DNA from: Siphonodentalium dalli
Taxonomy: Eukaryota; Mollusca; Scaphopoda; Gadilida; Siphonodentaliidae
DNA: 64,000 nt
Assembly (NCBI GenBank): GCA_032622095.1
Contig: CP136061.1
Coordinates: forward strand, 94,547,345-94,611,344
Direction of reading: 5' to 3'
Below are positions 33,715 to 44,300 of this stretch, one piece after another. The notes beneath the pieces are model-generated. The model had not been told where the DNA came from. It ran no database searches and was given only the letters and a program-made list of their open reading frames with translations. Position numbers and translations under genes: made by a program. The number at the start of each line of letters is the position of its first letter. Position 1 is the first letter of the stretch.

Positions 33715-33825
33715 CAGTTTGACAGTAATTTCCAGTGTATCCCGAGTTACACACACATGCATATCCAAAGGTCATGGTCTGACACACACCGTTCACACAC
33801 TGATTGTCCTGACATGAGCTGCTTG
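33715..33825 (-). CDS. EGF exon 11 (non-calcium type)
   Basis: The acceptor TTTTTCAG precedes CAAGCAGCTCATG and the donor is GTATGT. The exon is 111 bp, phase 1-1, starting SSSCQDNQC instead of DxNEC. CQTMTFGYAC lacks the hydroxylation consensus, and CNSGYTGNYC is the C5-C6 loop. It groups with exons 15 and 16 by CVCNSGYTG. Confidence 0.88.
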
Positions 33826-33829
33826 CTGA

Positions 33830-34540
33830 AAAATCAGATTTTGTAAGATATGAGCCAATATTCAACATACTTGGACATGTAATACATATGTAGCGAACAG
33901 ATTATCCCTATGGTAACATAACGATGTTTCCATTGGACTCTATTCCTTCACTAGAATCTTCCAAATTAGTAAAGGTTACTAAAACCTAGAGACTATCTAA
34001 CTTCGATAGTCAGATTATTGTAAAGTACAGTGTGTACTCCAAACTGGAACAGGGTAAGGACACAAGAACGTACTTAGTACTGATGTCCTCTCGTGGGAAT
34101 TTTGGTCACAAGGAATGGTGAGGTGGATTCCTGCACGTACCTGCACAATAAGTTATATAAACAACTTATTATATATTGATACTTAGTATAACAATGCATA
34201 GGTATGTACATGATGTGATGACAACAATGACACCAATTAAGTTATTTTAGGCGTGCAAACCATTTGGCCATTCAGGTACAATTATAATGTACTTTGTGAA
34301 CGCAGGAAAAACCACAAATGTGACATATGAGTTATGTATTCTGACAGGCCCCAGTTTAAACATGTCACTTGGTATTGCAAACAAAATTGACCATTCCCTA
34401 TAAATACTGGACCAGAATTCTGGATCCAGTATGTGTGTTTTCGGACATTCCAGTCATACATCCTCACCATGTATCTGCTACTATAATACGTCGTCACAGA
34501 ATAAAATATTGGAACACCTTAACTAGAGGATCGTTGTCAT
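33830..34540. other. Intron, nothing recognised
   Basis: Short palindrome ACTGGACCAGAATTCTGGATCCAGT-like near 34408-34432; otherwise unassigned AT-rich sequence. Confidence 0.4.
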
Positions 34541-34543
34541 TAA

Positions 34544-34899
34544 CCCTTTACCCAACAAAACGGCCAAAACCGGCCAAATAAAGCTTCAACAGCCTAAAAT
34601 ATCTTCGGTCTGTCTCAATAGAACCATACAAATATGGATATCATTGGAACCGGCTCCTTGACCACATTGTGATGGTTACAGTTATGCCCTGTGCCAATGT
34701 ATTCTCTTATATATGCGAGTCGACCATAGGTCGCCTCGCATATATAAGAGAATGCATTGGCCTAAAAAAAATCTTTAACAATTTTATAATTTTTAATGTG
34801 TTAAGCCAATGCATTCTCTTATATATGCGAGGCGACCTATGGTCGACTCGCATATATAAGAGAATGCATTGGCACAGGGCCCTTCTGTTGGGTAAAGGG
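34544..34899. mobile_element. piggyBac-like MITE, family D
   Basis: CCCTTTACCCAACA / TGTTGGGTAAAGGG with TTAA on both sides (34540-34543, 34900-34903) and both internal hairpins. It is in the opposite orientation to 2433-2833. Confidence 0.88.
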
Positions 34900-35235
34900 T
34901 TAATATGTAAGTAACCCAAAGAATACACAATGTGAAGCAAACAAGGAAACCAGAGGACAGGGTAAAAATGCCCAGGGACTCTGCTACACCTATAATTAAA
35001 TAAAGAATCTGGTCCCAAAATCTGGTAGTAACTAGCAATCCGATTGGCTACAACACCAAGTTCAGATCACCAGGTCCCCAGTCACCCTTGACAGCGGGGT
35101 TTTAGAGAATGTGCACGAAACATCAGGGGTATAAGAGCATGTGAAAAATCTGGGGCATATGAATGACCCTTGAACTGGCAGTTTTCACGAATCGTGATGT
35201 TGCTCTAGCATGCCGAGTGTGACGTCACTTGACAC

Positions 35236-35363
35236 TTGACTCCTTAACCACAGCAGAATTATGGGTAACTTTTCAGGATTTAGTCGGAAATATGGCTTGT
35301 TGCCATTCATCGGAAAGCCTCTCCGAGAGTCGATTAAGGAGTCGATTAATTAGGGCATTACTG
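35236..35363. mobile_element. Family A MITE lacking its left end
   Basis: Starts inside the left arm (CTCCTTAACCACAGC) and ends TTAGGGCATTACTG then TA. Confidence 0.7.
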
Positions 35364-35409
35364 TACATGGCAATTGTTGTGGGGACTAAATCGTTATCTC
35401 CAGCAACAT

Positions 35410-35860
35410 TGTGGGTTATATGGAGATTTAATACCTGGATGTCTCTTTATGAAACCCTCGGCACTGCCTCGGAGTTCAAAATCGACATCCAGGTATTAAC
35501 CCTTTGGCGAGTAGAACGACATATATGTCGCCGTGCGGTTCGCGAGTGGAACGACATATGTCGTTTCAGGAAGTGTCAATATATGTAGAAATAATTTCAA
35601 TAAATCATCTGATTTATAAATGATTTGTATATGAGTTATTTTGATTAATATTAAATGTCCCAAATGTATAAGTGCAATCGATTATGATAAAACACGTTAA
35701 CAGAAAATGCACACATATTAAAACAAATTATTAGACCTGTTTGACCCAAACTTGTTAATAATTATTGCTATGACGTTGACGTTAAATTTACTAATGTCAT
35801 GTATATGACGTTACAAATACTCTCCAAAGGGTTAAATCTCCATGTACCCCCCGACGTTGA
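35410..35860. mobile_element. Palindrome split by a TTAA element
   Basis: Left arm GGAGATTTAATACCTGGATG and right arm CATCCAGGTATTAA...ATCTCC become a perfect palindrome once 35500-35831 and one TTAA are removed. Confidence 0.75.
35500..35831. mobile_element. piggyBac-like MITE with CCCTTTGG ends
   Basis: CCCTTTGGCGAGTA / TACTCTCCAAAGGG bounded by TTAA (35496-35499, 35832-35835). A different family from D by internal sequence. Confidence 0.8.
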
Positions 35861-36019
35861 TAAAGATAACTAATAATATTTTCTAATAGCGTAACATGAA
35901 AGTCTCTCAACTTGGAGAGGTGTCAGTGTTATGCTGAGCATGTGAGTCAATGGAATATATATAAGGAAAGTCATAACGTTTTAGTGAAGGGATTGTATTG
36001 TGTAGATGAAACTGTTTTC

Positions 36020-36497
36020 ATTTCAAACATTTGCCCAATACATGTGGACTGCAGGATGTGTCGATGGATACAAATTTGAAATCCAAGATGGCTGCTCTGG
36101 TGGTCGCATTTTCAAATAAAATTTGGAACGAGAGAAAGATGAAGAATAAAATTTTTTTTGGCTCAATTAACTTAGGAATTAGTTTATGCTGTTCTTGTTC
36201 TTCGCAATTCAATGTCCAATAAATAGGGCATTCGAGAAGCCTTGAAATAATTTGTCTGTCATATGCAGAATGATGTCCCCAGAGGGTGAATTTAGTGACG
36301 CTACCCTGCACAGCAACTAGCATCCCTAAATTCACCCTCTGGGGACCTCATTCTGGTTAGTCTCGAAGTAGCAATGTTTTTAGCTACTAATGTTCAGTTT
36401 TATATATCCCCTTATATGCAGAAGATAAAATGGATAATCGATGTGACTAATGGGTGAACATCACCAACTTCAACTGGGGAACTTCAATCTGATCCTA
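36020..36497. repeat. AAGATGGC repeat copy followed by a longer family E relative
   Basis: 36030-36115 matches 31900-31990 (GTGGACTGCAGGATGTG, AAATCCAAGATGGC). 36235-36355 has one GAATGATG/CTCATTC palindrome with the long E tail to 36497. Confidence 0.6.
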
Positions 36498-36642
36498 CAG
36501 TAATGCCCTAAATAATCGACTCCTTAACCGCAGCAGTGAGAGCTTTCCGATGAATGGCAACAAGCCATATTTCCAACTAAATCCTGAAAAGTTACCCATA
36601 ATTCTGCTGTGGTTAAGGAGTTGATTATTTAGGGCATTACTG
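36498..36642. mobile_element. Family A MITE, left arm shortened
   Basis: CAGTAATGCCCTAAATAATC / TTAGGGCATTACTG with TA flanks. Confidence 0.8.
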
Positions 36643-36825
36643 TAGATCTCCCGCAGCAGCCTGTCTGTTGTCTGCTATTTATTCCCGATCACCCCCTCCA
36701 GATGAATAGACCATTCCCATGTATACTTTTATAACAAAGTGGAAGAATCCATGCAAGGGTTAAATTAGATTTTATATGTTGTTGTTGCTACTGGAGGCAT
36801 GGGACCCTGAATAGACATTTGACCC

Positions 36826-37064
36826 TTACATGACTGGAGATTCCTGAAATTTTGCGAAAACCCTGAGCCAGTGCATTCTCATATATAGGGAGCCTCACAT
36901 ATATAACAGAATGCATTAGCCTAACAATATTTACCATGACCTGTAATTGGCCAGTGACTGTTCTCTTATATATGCGAGGCTCCCTATGGAAGACTTGAAA
37001 TATATAAGAGAATGCACTGGCACATATTGCTGCACCAGCACAGCTCCTGTCATGAAAGGGTTAA
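36826..37064. mobile_element. Family D' element
   Basis: Left CCCTTACATGACTGGAG, right CTCCTGTCATGAAAGGG followed by TTAA, with two diverged hairpins. It lies 19 bp from the donor of EGF exon 10. Confidence 0.65.
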
Positions 37065-37082
37065 CATTGGCAGCAGACTTAC

Positions 37083-37193
37083 TCAATTCACAGTTGTCAC
37101 CATAATATCCATAGTCACATGAACACGTATAAGTTCCTGTCAGATCTGTGCAAGTTCCGTGCACGCATGGAAACAATTGGCATTCGTTTATAT
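37083..37193 (-). CDS. EGF exon 10
   Basis: The acceptor ATTTCAG precedes ATATAAACGAATG (DINEC) and the donor is GTAAGT. The exon is 111 bp, phase 1-1, with CTDLTGTYTC (Asp-type hydroxylation consensus) and CDYGYYGDNC. It belongs to a sub-family with exons 12, 13 and 14 (C-V-H-G-[TS]-C-T-D). Confidence 0.88.
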
Positions 37194-37235
37194 CTGAAAT
37201 GAAGAAGAGAGGTAATATAAAGGGATATAACTCTA

Positions 37236-37305
37236 CACTGATAACTTCCTGTTAGATTTGTGCATGTTCCGTGCACGCACAGGAAAGATTGACATTCGTT
37301 TATAT
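37236..37305 (-). pseudogene. Truncated duplicate EGF exon
   Basis: After an intact acceptor (ATTTCAG) the sequence reads DINECQSFLCVHGTC and continues to SYQC, very close to exon 10. It then runs into the copied intron with no C5-C6 loop and no plausible phase-1 donor. With only four of six cysteines it is best read as a broken tandem copy. Inclusion in a transcript would add in-frame stops or a half domain. Confidence 0.7.
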
Positions 37306-37348
37306 CTGAAATGAAGAAGGGAGGTAACATAAAGGGACAGAACTCCAC

Positions 37349-37398
37349 ACTGATAAGTTTGTATCAGATATGTGCATGTTCCAGATATGTGCATGACA
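37349..37398 (-). pseudogene. Second, more decayed EGF exon remnant
   Basis: The minus strand reads ...SGTCTYLIQTYQCG followed by the same intron sequence (CTTTATGTTACCTCCC, TTCATTTCAG) that precedes the 37236-37305 pseudo-exon. The N-terminal EGF part and acceptor are gone, so exon plus intron was duplicated more than once. Confidence 0.6.
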
Positions 37399-37580
37399 CA
37401 AAGAAGGATAACTCTAGCATAAATAGAAAATGAACATCTGATAGCTGGTCTCCATACCAAATTTCATTAAGATCCAACAACACATGGCTGAGATATTTGC
37501 TTGGACAGATGCACGGACGGACAAATGGATGGATGCATGTAATCAAGAATACCCCCGAATCTTCGAGTGGGGGTATAATA
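37385..37580. repeat. Hairpin-ended family N copy
   Basis: AGAAGGATAACTCTAGC, a GCACGGACGGACAAATGGAT run, and a closing hairpin TACCCCCGAA/TTCGAGTGGGGGTA. Confidence 0.6.
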
Positions 37581-37734
37581 ATCCTGGTATGAAACATCTA
37601 TAACCCTCGTACTAAGCGTTAGAAGTTAGGAAAAATGTTTGTACATTTTGTACAAAGACTGCACATGCAGTGACCAACTGACAGGAAGCATCCCACTACA
37701 CAGGAAATGATGCACATACGTTACCTTTAGACGA

Positions 37735-38476
37735 CCTGAGAGTTTGCTCTTCACTGCTAAGCTAAATCATTAGTATTATCGGAGATAACTGATGACTTAC
37801 TGAGATCACAGAGTTGCCCTACTGCCATCCATTGGAGCACAAAGAGATACAAACTGCCGACAAAATAACTGTGAAGTACCTTTACACGAATCATGCTAAG
37901 CTGGAGTCATTTGTATAATCAGAGATAAGTGACGACTTATGGAGATTACTGAGATGCCCTTGTCATCTATTGTTGGAGCACACAGAGATACGAACTGCCG
38001 ACTAAATAACCATGATGTCAATTGTAGTACCGAGCCTTGGCATAACACGCTAAGCTGGAGCGATTACTATTAGTGGAGATAACTGACGACTTACTGAGAT
38101 CACAGAATTGTCATTGCCATCTATTAGAGGAGCACACAGAGATACGAACTGCCATCTAATTATCTGTGATGTCACATGTAGTATTGACATGTAGTGCCAT
38201 CACGCTAAGCTGGACAAGTGTACACGCAAAGCTGGACAAGCATATCGTGCTAAGCTGGACAAGCGTATCACGCTAATCTGGACAAGCATATCATGCTGAG
38301 CTGGACACGCTTATCATGCTAAGCTGGGGTCATTAATATTAGCGGAAATAACTGACGACTTACTGAGATAAATGACCATAATGTCACCTGTAGTACAGAG
38401 GCTTGACATATCACACTAAGCTGGAATCATTAGTATTAAAGGAGATAAATAACAACGGAGATAACTGATAACTTAC
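37735..38476 (-). pseudogene. Tandem array of decayed 3' halves of EGF exon 9
   Basis: Blocks at about 37796-37850, 37930-38005 and 38091-38150 match the 3' half of exon 9 together with its donor region (on the plus strand: cttactgagatcacag, then cc-atc-att-ggagcac, then agagata). A shorter trace lies near 38360. They are separated by copies of a GCTAAGCTGGA-containing spacer, which also forms a short run at 38195-38330. None keeps an acceptor or the N-terminal half, and the blocks carry substitutions and indels, so they cannot encode EGF repeats. Confidence 0.75.
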
Positions 38477-38587
38477 TGAGATCACAGAACTGCCCTTGCC
38501 ATCCATTGGAGCACGCACAGAGATAAGAGCCACCACTTGTTACACATGTACCCTCTCTACACTCATGATGTACGCAATTGTCAATCT
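38477..38587 (-). CDS. EGF exon 9 (source of the decayed exon array)
   Basis: The acceptor CTATTCAG precedes AGATTGACAATTG (EIDNC) and the donor is GTAAGT. The exon is 111 bp, phase 1-1, with six cysteines. CVTSGGSYLC has Thr in place of Asp/Asn, so the hydroxylation consensus is lost. Its 3' half and donor recur as decayed copies just downstream (37735-38476). Confidence 0.85.
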
Positions 38588-38924
38588 CTGAATAGGAAAA
38601 AATACATATTAGAGATTACCTACAGATTTTGTATGAATACCAAAATATCTCATGAGAGTTAAAAGGAAAGAAATATCGAATTTTCAGAAGTTCGCGGCTG
38701 CAGCATTTTTACTTTTAATAGCACAACTAATAGATAAATAGATGAATTACATTTCGGTAATTATCTGATATTTTATAGGCAAGCATGTATCGCATACATG
38801 TATACATGTATCGCATCAGACCATAAAATATCCTGTATTGTGATATGTCTAAATAAAACTGTTTTTGAATAAGCACTAAATTCTTCATGTTGTATTTTAT
38901 GCTCAAGAATTTCAGTATATAATC

Positions 38925-39020
38925 TGGAGCAATGACAATATTTAGGGATAAGATCATCGCAGTCTGGGCTAGATAAGGATGGTGCGAGTTCGAACCCAGA
39001 CATGGGCGAAAATCAGGACC
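38925..39020 (+). repeat. Possible tRNA-derived SINE fragment
   Basis: GAGTTCGAACCCAGAC resembles a pol III B box and T arm, preceded at a plausible distance by GGGATAAGATCATCGCAG, a weak A-box-like region. No complete cloverleaf can be drawn and no poly-A tail follows. Confidence 0.35.
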
Positions 39021-39126
39021 AGTTTTCAAGCTTGATCTGAGTTGAAAGGACATATCCCAATTAATTTGCCATTCCGATCGAAATGTGGCCATTTCGATAT
39101 AATGCTCATATATATAGTTCTTGTTA

Positions 39127-40260
39127 ATGTCATCTGAGGTCAAAGATGCCTATTCTATGATATTCACCTGGTCAGGTGACCCCTGTTTACCAATTTTCCT
39201 ACATATCGTCTATGATGATAGGTAACGCTCTTAATTGCCCATATATAATAATAAAATATTTAAGTTCCCATTTAGGGTCAACAGCATCTATCCAATGGTA
39301 CTTACGCCCTGGGTCAATTTACACATGCATACCAATATCCAACGACCAGGGTCAAACCATTTTGGGTATATGATTAGTTATTTAATTAAAATTATTTATT
39401 ACTGCCCCTTTAAGTCGGTTGAGGTCAACGGCACCTATCCAATGACATTCCTCAGGTCAATTTACCCCTGTGAATAAATTTTTAATGACCAGATTCCAAC
39501 CATTTTGAGTATATAAGTAAATATTTTGTTAAATTAATTATTATTGCCTTTTTAACCCTTTACCCAACAAACCGGCCAAAAACCGGCCAAATATAGCTTC
39601 AACAGCCTAAAATATCTTCGGTCTGTCTCAATAGAACCATACAAATATGGATATCATTGGAACCGGCTCCTTGACCACATTGTGATAGTTACAGTTATGC
39701 CCTGTGCCAATGCATTCTCTTATATATGCGAGTCGACCATAGGTCGCCTCGCATATATAAGAGAATGCATCGGCCTAAACAAAATCTTACCATTTTGTCT
39801 TACATTCTTTAACAATTTTATAATTTTTAATGTGTTAAGCCAATGCATTCTCTTATATATGCGAGGCGACCTATGGTCGACTTGCATATATAAGAGAATG
39901 CATTGGCACAGGGCCCTTCTGTTGGGTAAAGGGTTAAGACATCTGATGTCAGCAGCATGACACTCCCATGACACTCCTCTGATCAATTGAGCCCTGTGTA
40001 CAGAAAGTATATTCTGAGAAGAGAACCATTTTTTTCTGAACTCAAAACATTCTTATCAGGTCGAGATCAAACGAACCAGAGTGGCTTACGATCATATAAA
40101 TTGTGGTTTTACCTTGCCCTTTTAAGACATCTGATGTCAACGGCACCTATTCCATGACACTCATAGGTCAATTGACCGGTGTACAAATTTTCAGCTCAGA
40201 GAGTCCAGCCGTTTGACAGCTCAGAGGGTCCAGCCGTTTGGTCACATATAGCCCGACAGA
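39127..40260. repeat. Degenerate tandem repeat with a family D insertion
   Basis: Units carrying GTCAACGGCACCTATCCAAT and CAGGTCAATTTACCCCTGTG recur four or five times at irregular 120-180 bp spacing. A family D MITE lies inside one unit. Confidence 0.65.
39556..39933. mobile_element. piggyBac-like MITE, family D
   Basis: CCCTTTACCCAACA / TGTTGGGTAAAGGG between TTAA sites (39552-39555, 39934-39937). Removing it with one TTAA restores a repeat unit like the one at 40117. Confidence 0.9.
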
Positions 40261-40389
40261 CAAAAATTGAGTATTATAAGAGTTATATAATTAGAGATTT
40301 TATGCAGGTTGCTGAATTTTTCTCATGGTCAAAATCCCATAACCACATTGAAAGCACTGTTCATTTCTTATTGATTTAATTGGGCTCAC

Positions 40390-40503
40390 CTGTGTCACAT
40401 GTAAGTCCTGTGTAGCCTCCATTGCAGATACATGAGTATGAACCTCTGTAATTTGTGCATGAGCCATGAAGACAGTTAGTTGTACTATAGCATTCATCAA
40501 TAT
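40390..40503 (-). CDS. EGF exon 8
   Basis: The acceptor TTCCACAG precedes ATATTGATGAATG (DIDEC) and the donor is GTGAGC. The exon is 114 bp, phase 1-1, with six cysteines and the motif CTNYRGSYSC. An hAT-like MITE lies 74 bp upstream in the preceding intron. Confidence 0.88.
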
Positions 40504-40576
40504 CTGTGGAATGTAAACATAAAAAAAATATTAAATGGACAGCATGGCTCATTCAAACCCCAAAATTATGTATACA

Positions 40577-40820
40577 CAAGCCTTGAAATAGGGTGTCTGT
40601 CATTTGCAGAATGAGGTCCCCAGAGGGTGAATTTAGTGATGCTACCCCGCATAGCGGGCTAGCATCACCAAATTCACCCTCTGGGAACCTCATTGTAAGC
40701 AGAATGAGGTCCCCAGAGGGTGAATTTGGTGATGCTAGCCTGCTATGCGGGGTAGCATCACTAAATTCACCCTCTGGGGGCCTCATTCTGCAAATGACAG
40801 ACACGCTATTTCAAGGCTTG
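40577..40820. mobile_element. hAT-like MITE, family E
   Basis: CAAGCCTTG / CAAGGCTTG ends, perfect 8-bp duplication TGTATACA (40569-40576, 40821-40828). The region at 59945-60005 matches both flanks without the element. Confidence 0.92.
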
Positions 40821-40857
40821 TGTATACATAATTTGGTAACAGGTATCTCAAAACATA

Positions 40858-41459
40858 CAGTAATGCCCTAAATAATCAACTCCTTAACCACAGCAGAATA
40901 AGTTCATCAAACTTTTATTGTTAATAACTAACCACTTGATTTTAGAGTTATCCATCTTACACCCGAAATATGTCTGTTTGAGCACGAGGCAGACTAAATT
41001 AGTGTCCCAGATCTCGAGAAATTAACGAATTTCAAAAATCGATATCTGATCACTCTGAGCTTTGATGTGTGGGTTCCTCGACTCGAATCAAATATTTTTT
41101 ACCCCCGAAGCTTAAGAAATAGTAATATAGGATACTCTGATCGGATTGAGTACCTTTAATTATTATCTAAACATTTCCCACCATTGAATATGAATTCTTC
41201 CGCACTTCTTGTATCATACTGTCTGGTTTGTCATCTGCTCATTTTGTATATACATGTATATATATTATATATATTATATATATCCTTAATATTTATTGGA
41301 AATTCTTATTAAATATCCGCAATAAATACACATATAGACCTCTACTAAGAGCTTTCCGATGAATGGCAATAAGCCATATTTCTGACTAAATCCTGAAAAG
41401 TGAAAAGTTACCCATAATTCTGCTGTGGTTAAGGAGTCGATTATTTAGGACATTACTGC
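40858..41459. mobile_element. Family A MITE split by family C and K sequence
   Basis: Left end CAGTAATGCCCTAAATAATC at 40858 and right arm 41346-41459 are separated by a family C right half (to 41155, then TTAA) and a family K stretch. Confidence 0.65.
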
Positions 41460-41664
41460 ATGTACTTACACAAATGATTTCGGAACAAATTTTTTGAAAT
41501 AGCGCTAAAAATTTGTGGGGTTTTTTGGTAAATTTGAGATTGTTTCGTTCGTGCCAGTTAAAATCAGTGGCCGTGTAAACATTGCACCTGTAGATCATGG
41601 GAAGAAGATCTGGAGCTGTCATCACTCTGAAACATTTATGGTACTCCAAAAGTTTGAAGATTAA

Positions 41665-43509
41665 AGGCCCACTTAATTTTTGAACCCCCAGATAATTTTA
41701 TATAAAATATATGCCATATTATATACCATTTAAAAGAGGAAGCTCCAAAACAATGTATTATCAACTTATTCGGTGATAACTAAGGCCACGTTTTTTTGAT
41801 TTTGTGGTTTACGGATCTGCCGACCGAGTGGAAAACCCCCCGACCTAAAAAAGAAATTGTAAAAAAAAAAAATATTTTATATTTTCCGCCGACCCACATA
41901 TTTGGGTCCAATATTGAATGAATAAATCGCATATTGATTGTCAAAATTATATTTGTACAACCCCCTCCCCAGTGACAGCCTCCCATCCTTTCCAATTTGT
42001 CGAATGAAAACAATCCGGGGAAATGTTCCAGTGCGTGTTTTTATATACCCGTTTATTTAATAGTGAGTTACCTCCCTTCCAAACCCGGAAGTATTTCTGT
42101 AAATCCAAAATCGTTCGTCGTTGACATTTATACAAGCGGCAGCTTGTTTGTTAAAGAAATCAAGGGTAGAAATTAAATGTCCCATTGATAAACCCGTCAT
42201 ACAAACGTGTATGTATCCCTTCATTGTATTAAAACGAATTTGTGACATGTGTTTTGTGACTTTTGTCCCCAAAACAGCCAATTATTTTTCACACTTTTTC
42301 AGTGGATGTGTTTTCATGGTGGGGAGAAATTAGAGCTAAAAAATGTGTTGGTAAAAGTATTTCTGCAAATGGGGCACCTCATTTCTTTTCTTTATATATT
42401 ACTGCAGAAATTTAGGCCTAATGCAAACAAAATACTTGGGATTAATACGGGAACAGGTCACTTCGTTCCTGAGTCACTTCGTTCGTTTTATATAACTCAC
42501 TTAAATCCTTTAGCACGGGCTACAGCCCACATTTGTCATCCAATATTCATGACAATTGCTCTGTACATTGACACGTAGATGGGAACGAGTGATTTTGGTC
42601 ATGCCCATTTAAAAAAAACATAGCCACCTGCGGCCATCTAGGATTTTGCACTTAAATCCTTTAGCACGGACTACAGCCCACATTTTCATCCAATCTGTTT
42701 GAAATTTGCTGTGTACATTGACACGTAGATGGGAATGAGTTATTTTAGCCACTCCCATGACAGGGTATCACCTAGTCAAAATAGCATGAGAAAGTGTGAC
42801 CAAACTTTGGTTTATACCGATATACACAATATGGGGTGTGGCAATCTATTTAATAAGAAAGCCCCATTGTCACATCAGTCCTGCATATATTACTCTCAGT
42901 GTATCTGAAATAAGATAGTTCAGGGACTATTGAGCAGTCACCTTTTCTGAGAATACCTTAAAAAGTGATGGGTATAACTCACTTGAATCTTCGTCTTTGA
43001 AAGGTGAGCTAAAATTGAGTTTACAAACCCAAAAAAACACATTTTTCAGTTTTTTATTTTTTATTTTATTTCGTCTTACCCAAGTTGATTATGGCAGAAA
43101 AAATCCGTAAACCACAAAATCAAAACAACGTGGCCTAATTATTATAATATGGTAATAAACTGTGAACATGTTTTTGTTGAGATAACGAATTGGTGTTTTG
43201 TGCTCAAGTTTCATTATTTTCAAAAGAAGAGGAATAACTCTATTTCTTAAGATATAGAGTTATTCCCGTTCCATTGAAAATACATTTTTAGTTTGAATTC
43301 TGTAGCATTCTGGGGGCCATAACAGGGGAAATCTTTCTATGATTTCAGCTTTTTTCTATTTCTCTATGGGCATCTTCTGAGACACAGATGTTTCAAATGA
43401 TGATGAATTCTAGAAATTTAATCATATTTATTGACATATATTGTTATTAAAACCGTATATCAAGGCACTATAACAAAAATAATTAGTGATTCGAAAATTA
43501 AAAGGGACT
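41665..43509. mobile_element. Family B element split by a Harbinger-like insertion
   Basis: AGGCCCACTTAATTTTTGAA at the left and AATTAAAAGGGACT at the right, each next to TTAA (41661-41664, 43510-43513). The 48-bp segment amplified at 22.3 kb is present once here (about 41690-41740). Without the insertion the element is about 490 bp. Confidence 0.75.
41784..43135. mobile_element. Harbinger-like element, 1.35 kb
   Basis: Terminal repeats GGCCACGTTTTTTTGATTTT / AAAATCAAAACAACGTGGCC extend about 33 bp and are flanked by TAA on each side. A TWA duplication and GGC-type terminus fit PIF/Harbinger. It has no transposase, but holds two inverted AAGATGGC-type monomers at 42473-42770. Confidence 0.7.
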
Positions 43510-44160
43510 TTAACATGTTCACTGCCAAAAACCAATGGTTAGTTCCATCCCGTATGCCAACATGGATTGCTTGTTTTGCCGATAGTAGCTGATAGTAGTG
43601 GATATTTTACGTATATACGAGTGATGTTTCGACCAATATCTGGTTTTATCATATGACTCAATCATTATTTACTTTGGAAAGTATGTCATAAATCAATTTC
43701 ATATGAACTACTAGTTCATATCACCTTCCGATAATTTGATTGGTTTGTTGACAAAAAGTGTGTTCTGATTGGCTGAATGGCAGCCGGGGCCGAGCCGTAT
43801 CTCTAACTAAATGCAGATCAAATTCATGCGCGTCAATCAACGCGCTGCCCAAATTCTCGCAATTATAATCTTGAAATATATAGTTTTGGACATTGTTATA
43901 CGATAAATAGAATATGTAATTCGTATTTATCTAATGAACATACGATATAATGTCACAAACTGAGAACAGAATAGCGCACTATATCTTCGCGTGCATATTA
44001 TTTCTGCTAGTTCACCAGGTGTAATCGGGCTTCCGGTGCAATGAAGTGATGTCACATTAACCTTTTGCTGCCGATGTCATATAGCTATTTAGTGATTTGT
44101 GTGCGTTTTGGACATCATAATCAATTTATAGGTGTCATATGATAAATAGAATATGTAATT
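43510..44160. other. Intron, nothing firm
   Basis: The block TACGATAAATAGAATATGTA recurs as ATGATAAATAGAATATGTAA near 44140; otherwise nothing recognised. Confidence 0.4.
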
Positions 44161-44300
44161 TGTGTTTCTCTCATATCATATTTATGAAACTCGTCACGAA
44201 TTTTCAGTTTTCTCTCGCCGGAGGCTCGAGAAAACTGAAAATTCTTAGACTCGTTTCATAAATATCATATGAGAGAAACACTCATTTCATATCCTCTATA
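44160..44300. mobile_element. Palindromic element
   Basis: GTTTCTCTCATATCATATTT and AAATATCATATGAGAGAAAC arms with an inner AATTTTCAGTTTTCTC / GAGAAAACTGAAAATT stem. Confidence 0.75.

Noticed and set aside
34669-35038. Recurrent frame CILLYMRGDLWSTRIYKRMHWHRA
   Set aside because: Translation of family D hairpins, seen at every D copy on both strands.
37115-37460. Extra EGF exons between exons 10 and 9 from minus-strand frames
   Set aside because: The C5-C6 loop and a phase-1 donor are missing; listed as pseudo-exons instead.
38925-39020. tRNA gene
   Set aside because: Only a B-box-like segment is convincing; no acceptor stem or anticodon arm can be folded, so it is kept as a possible SINE fragment.
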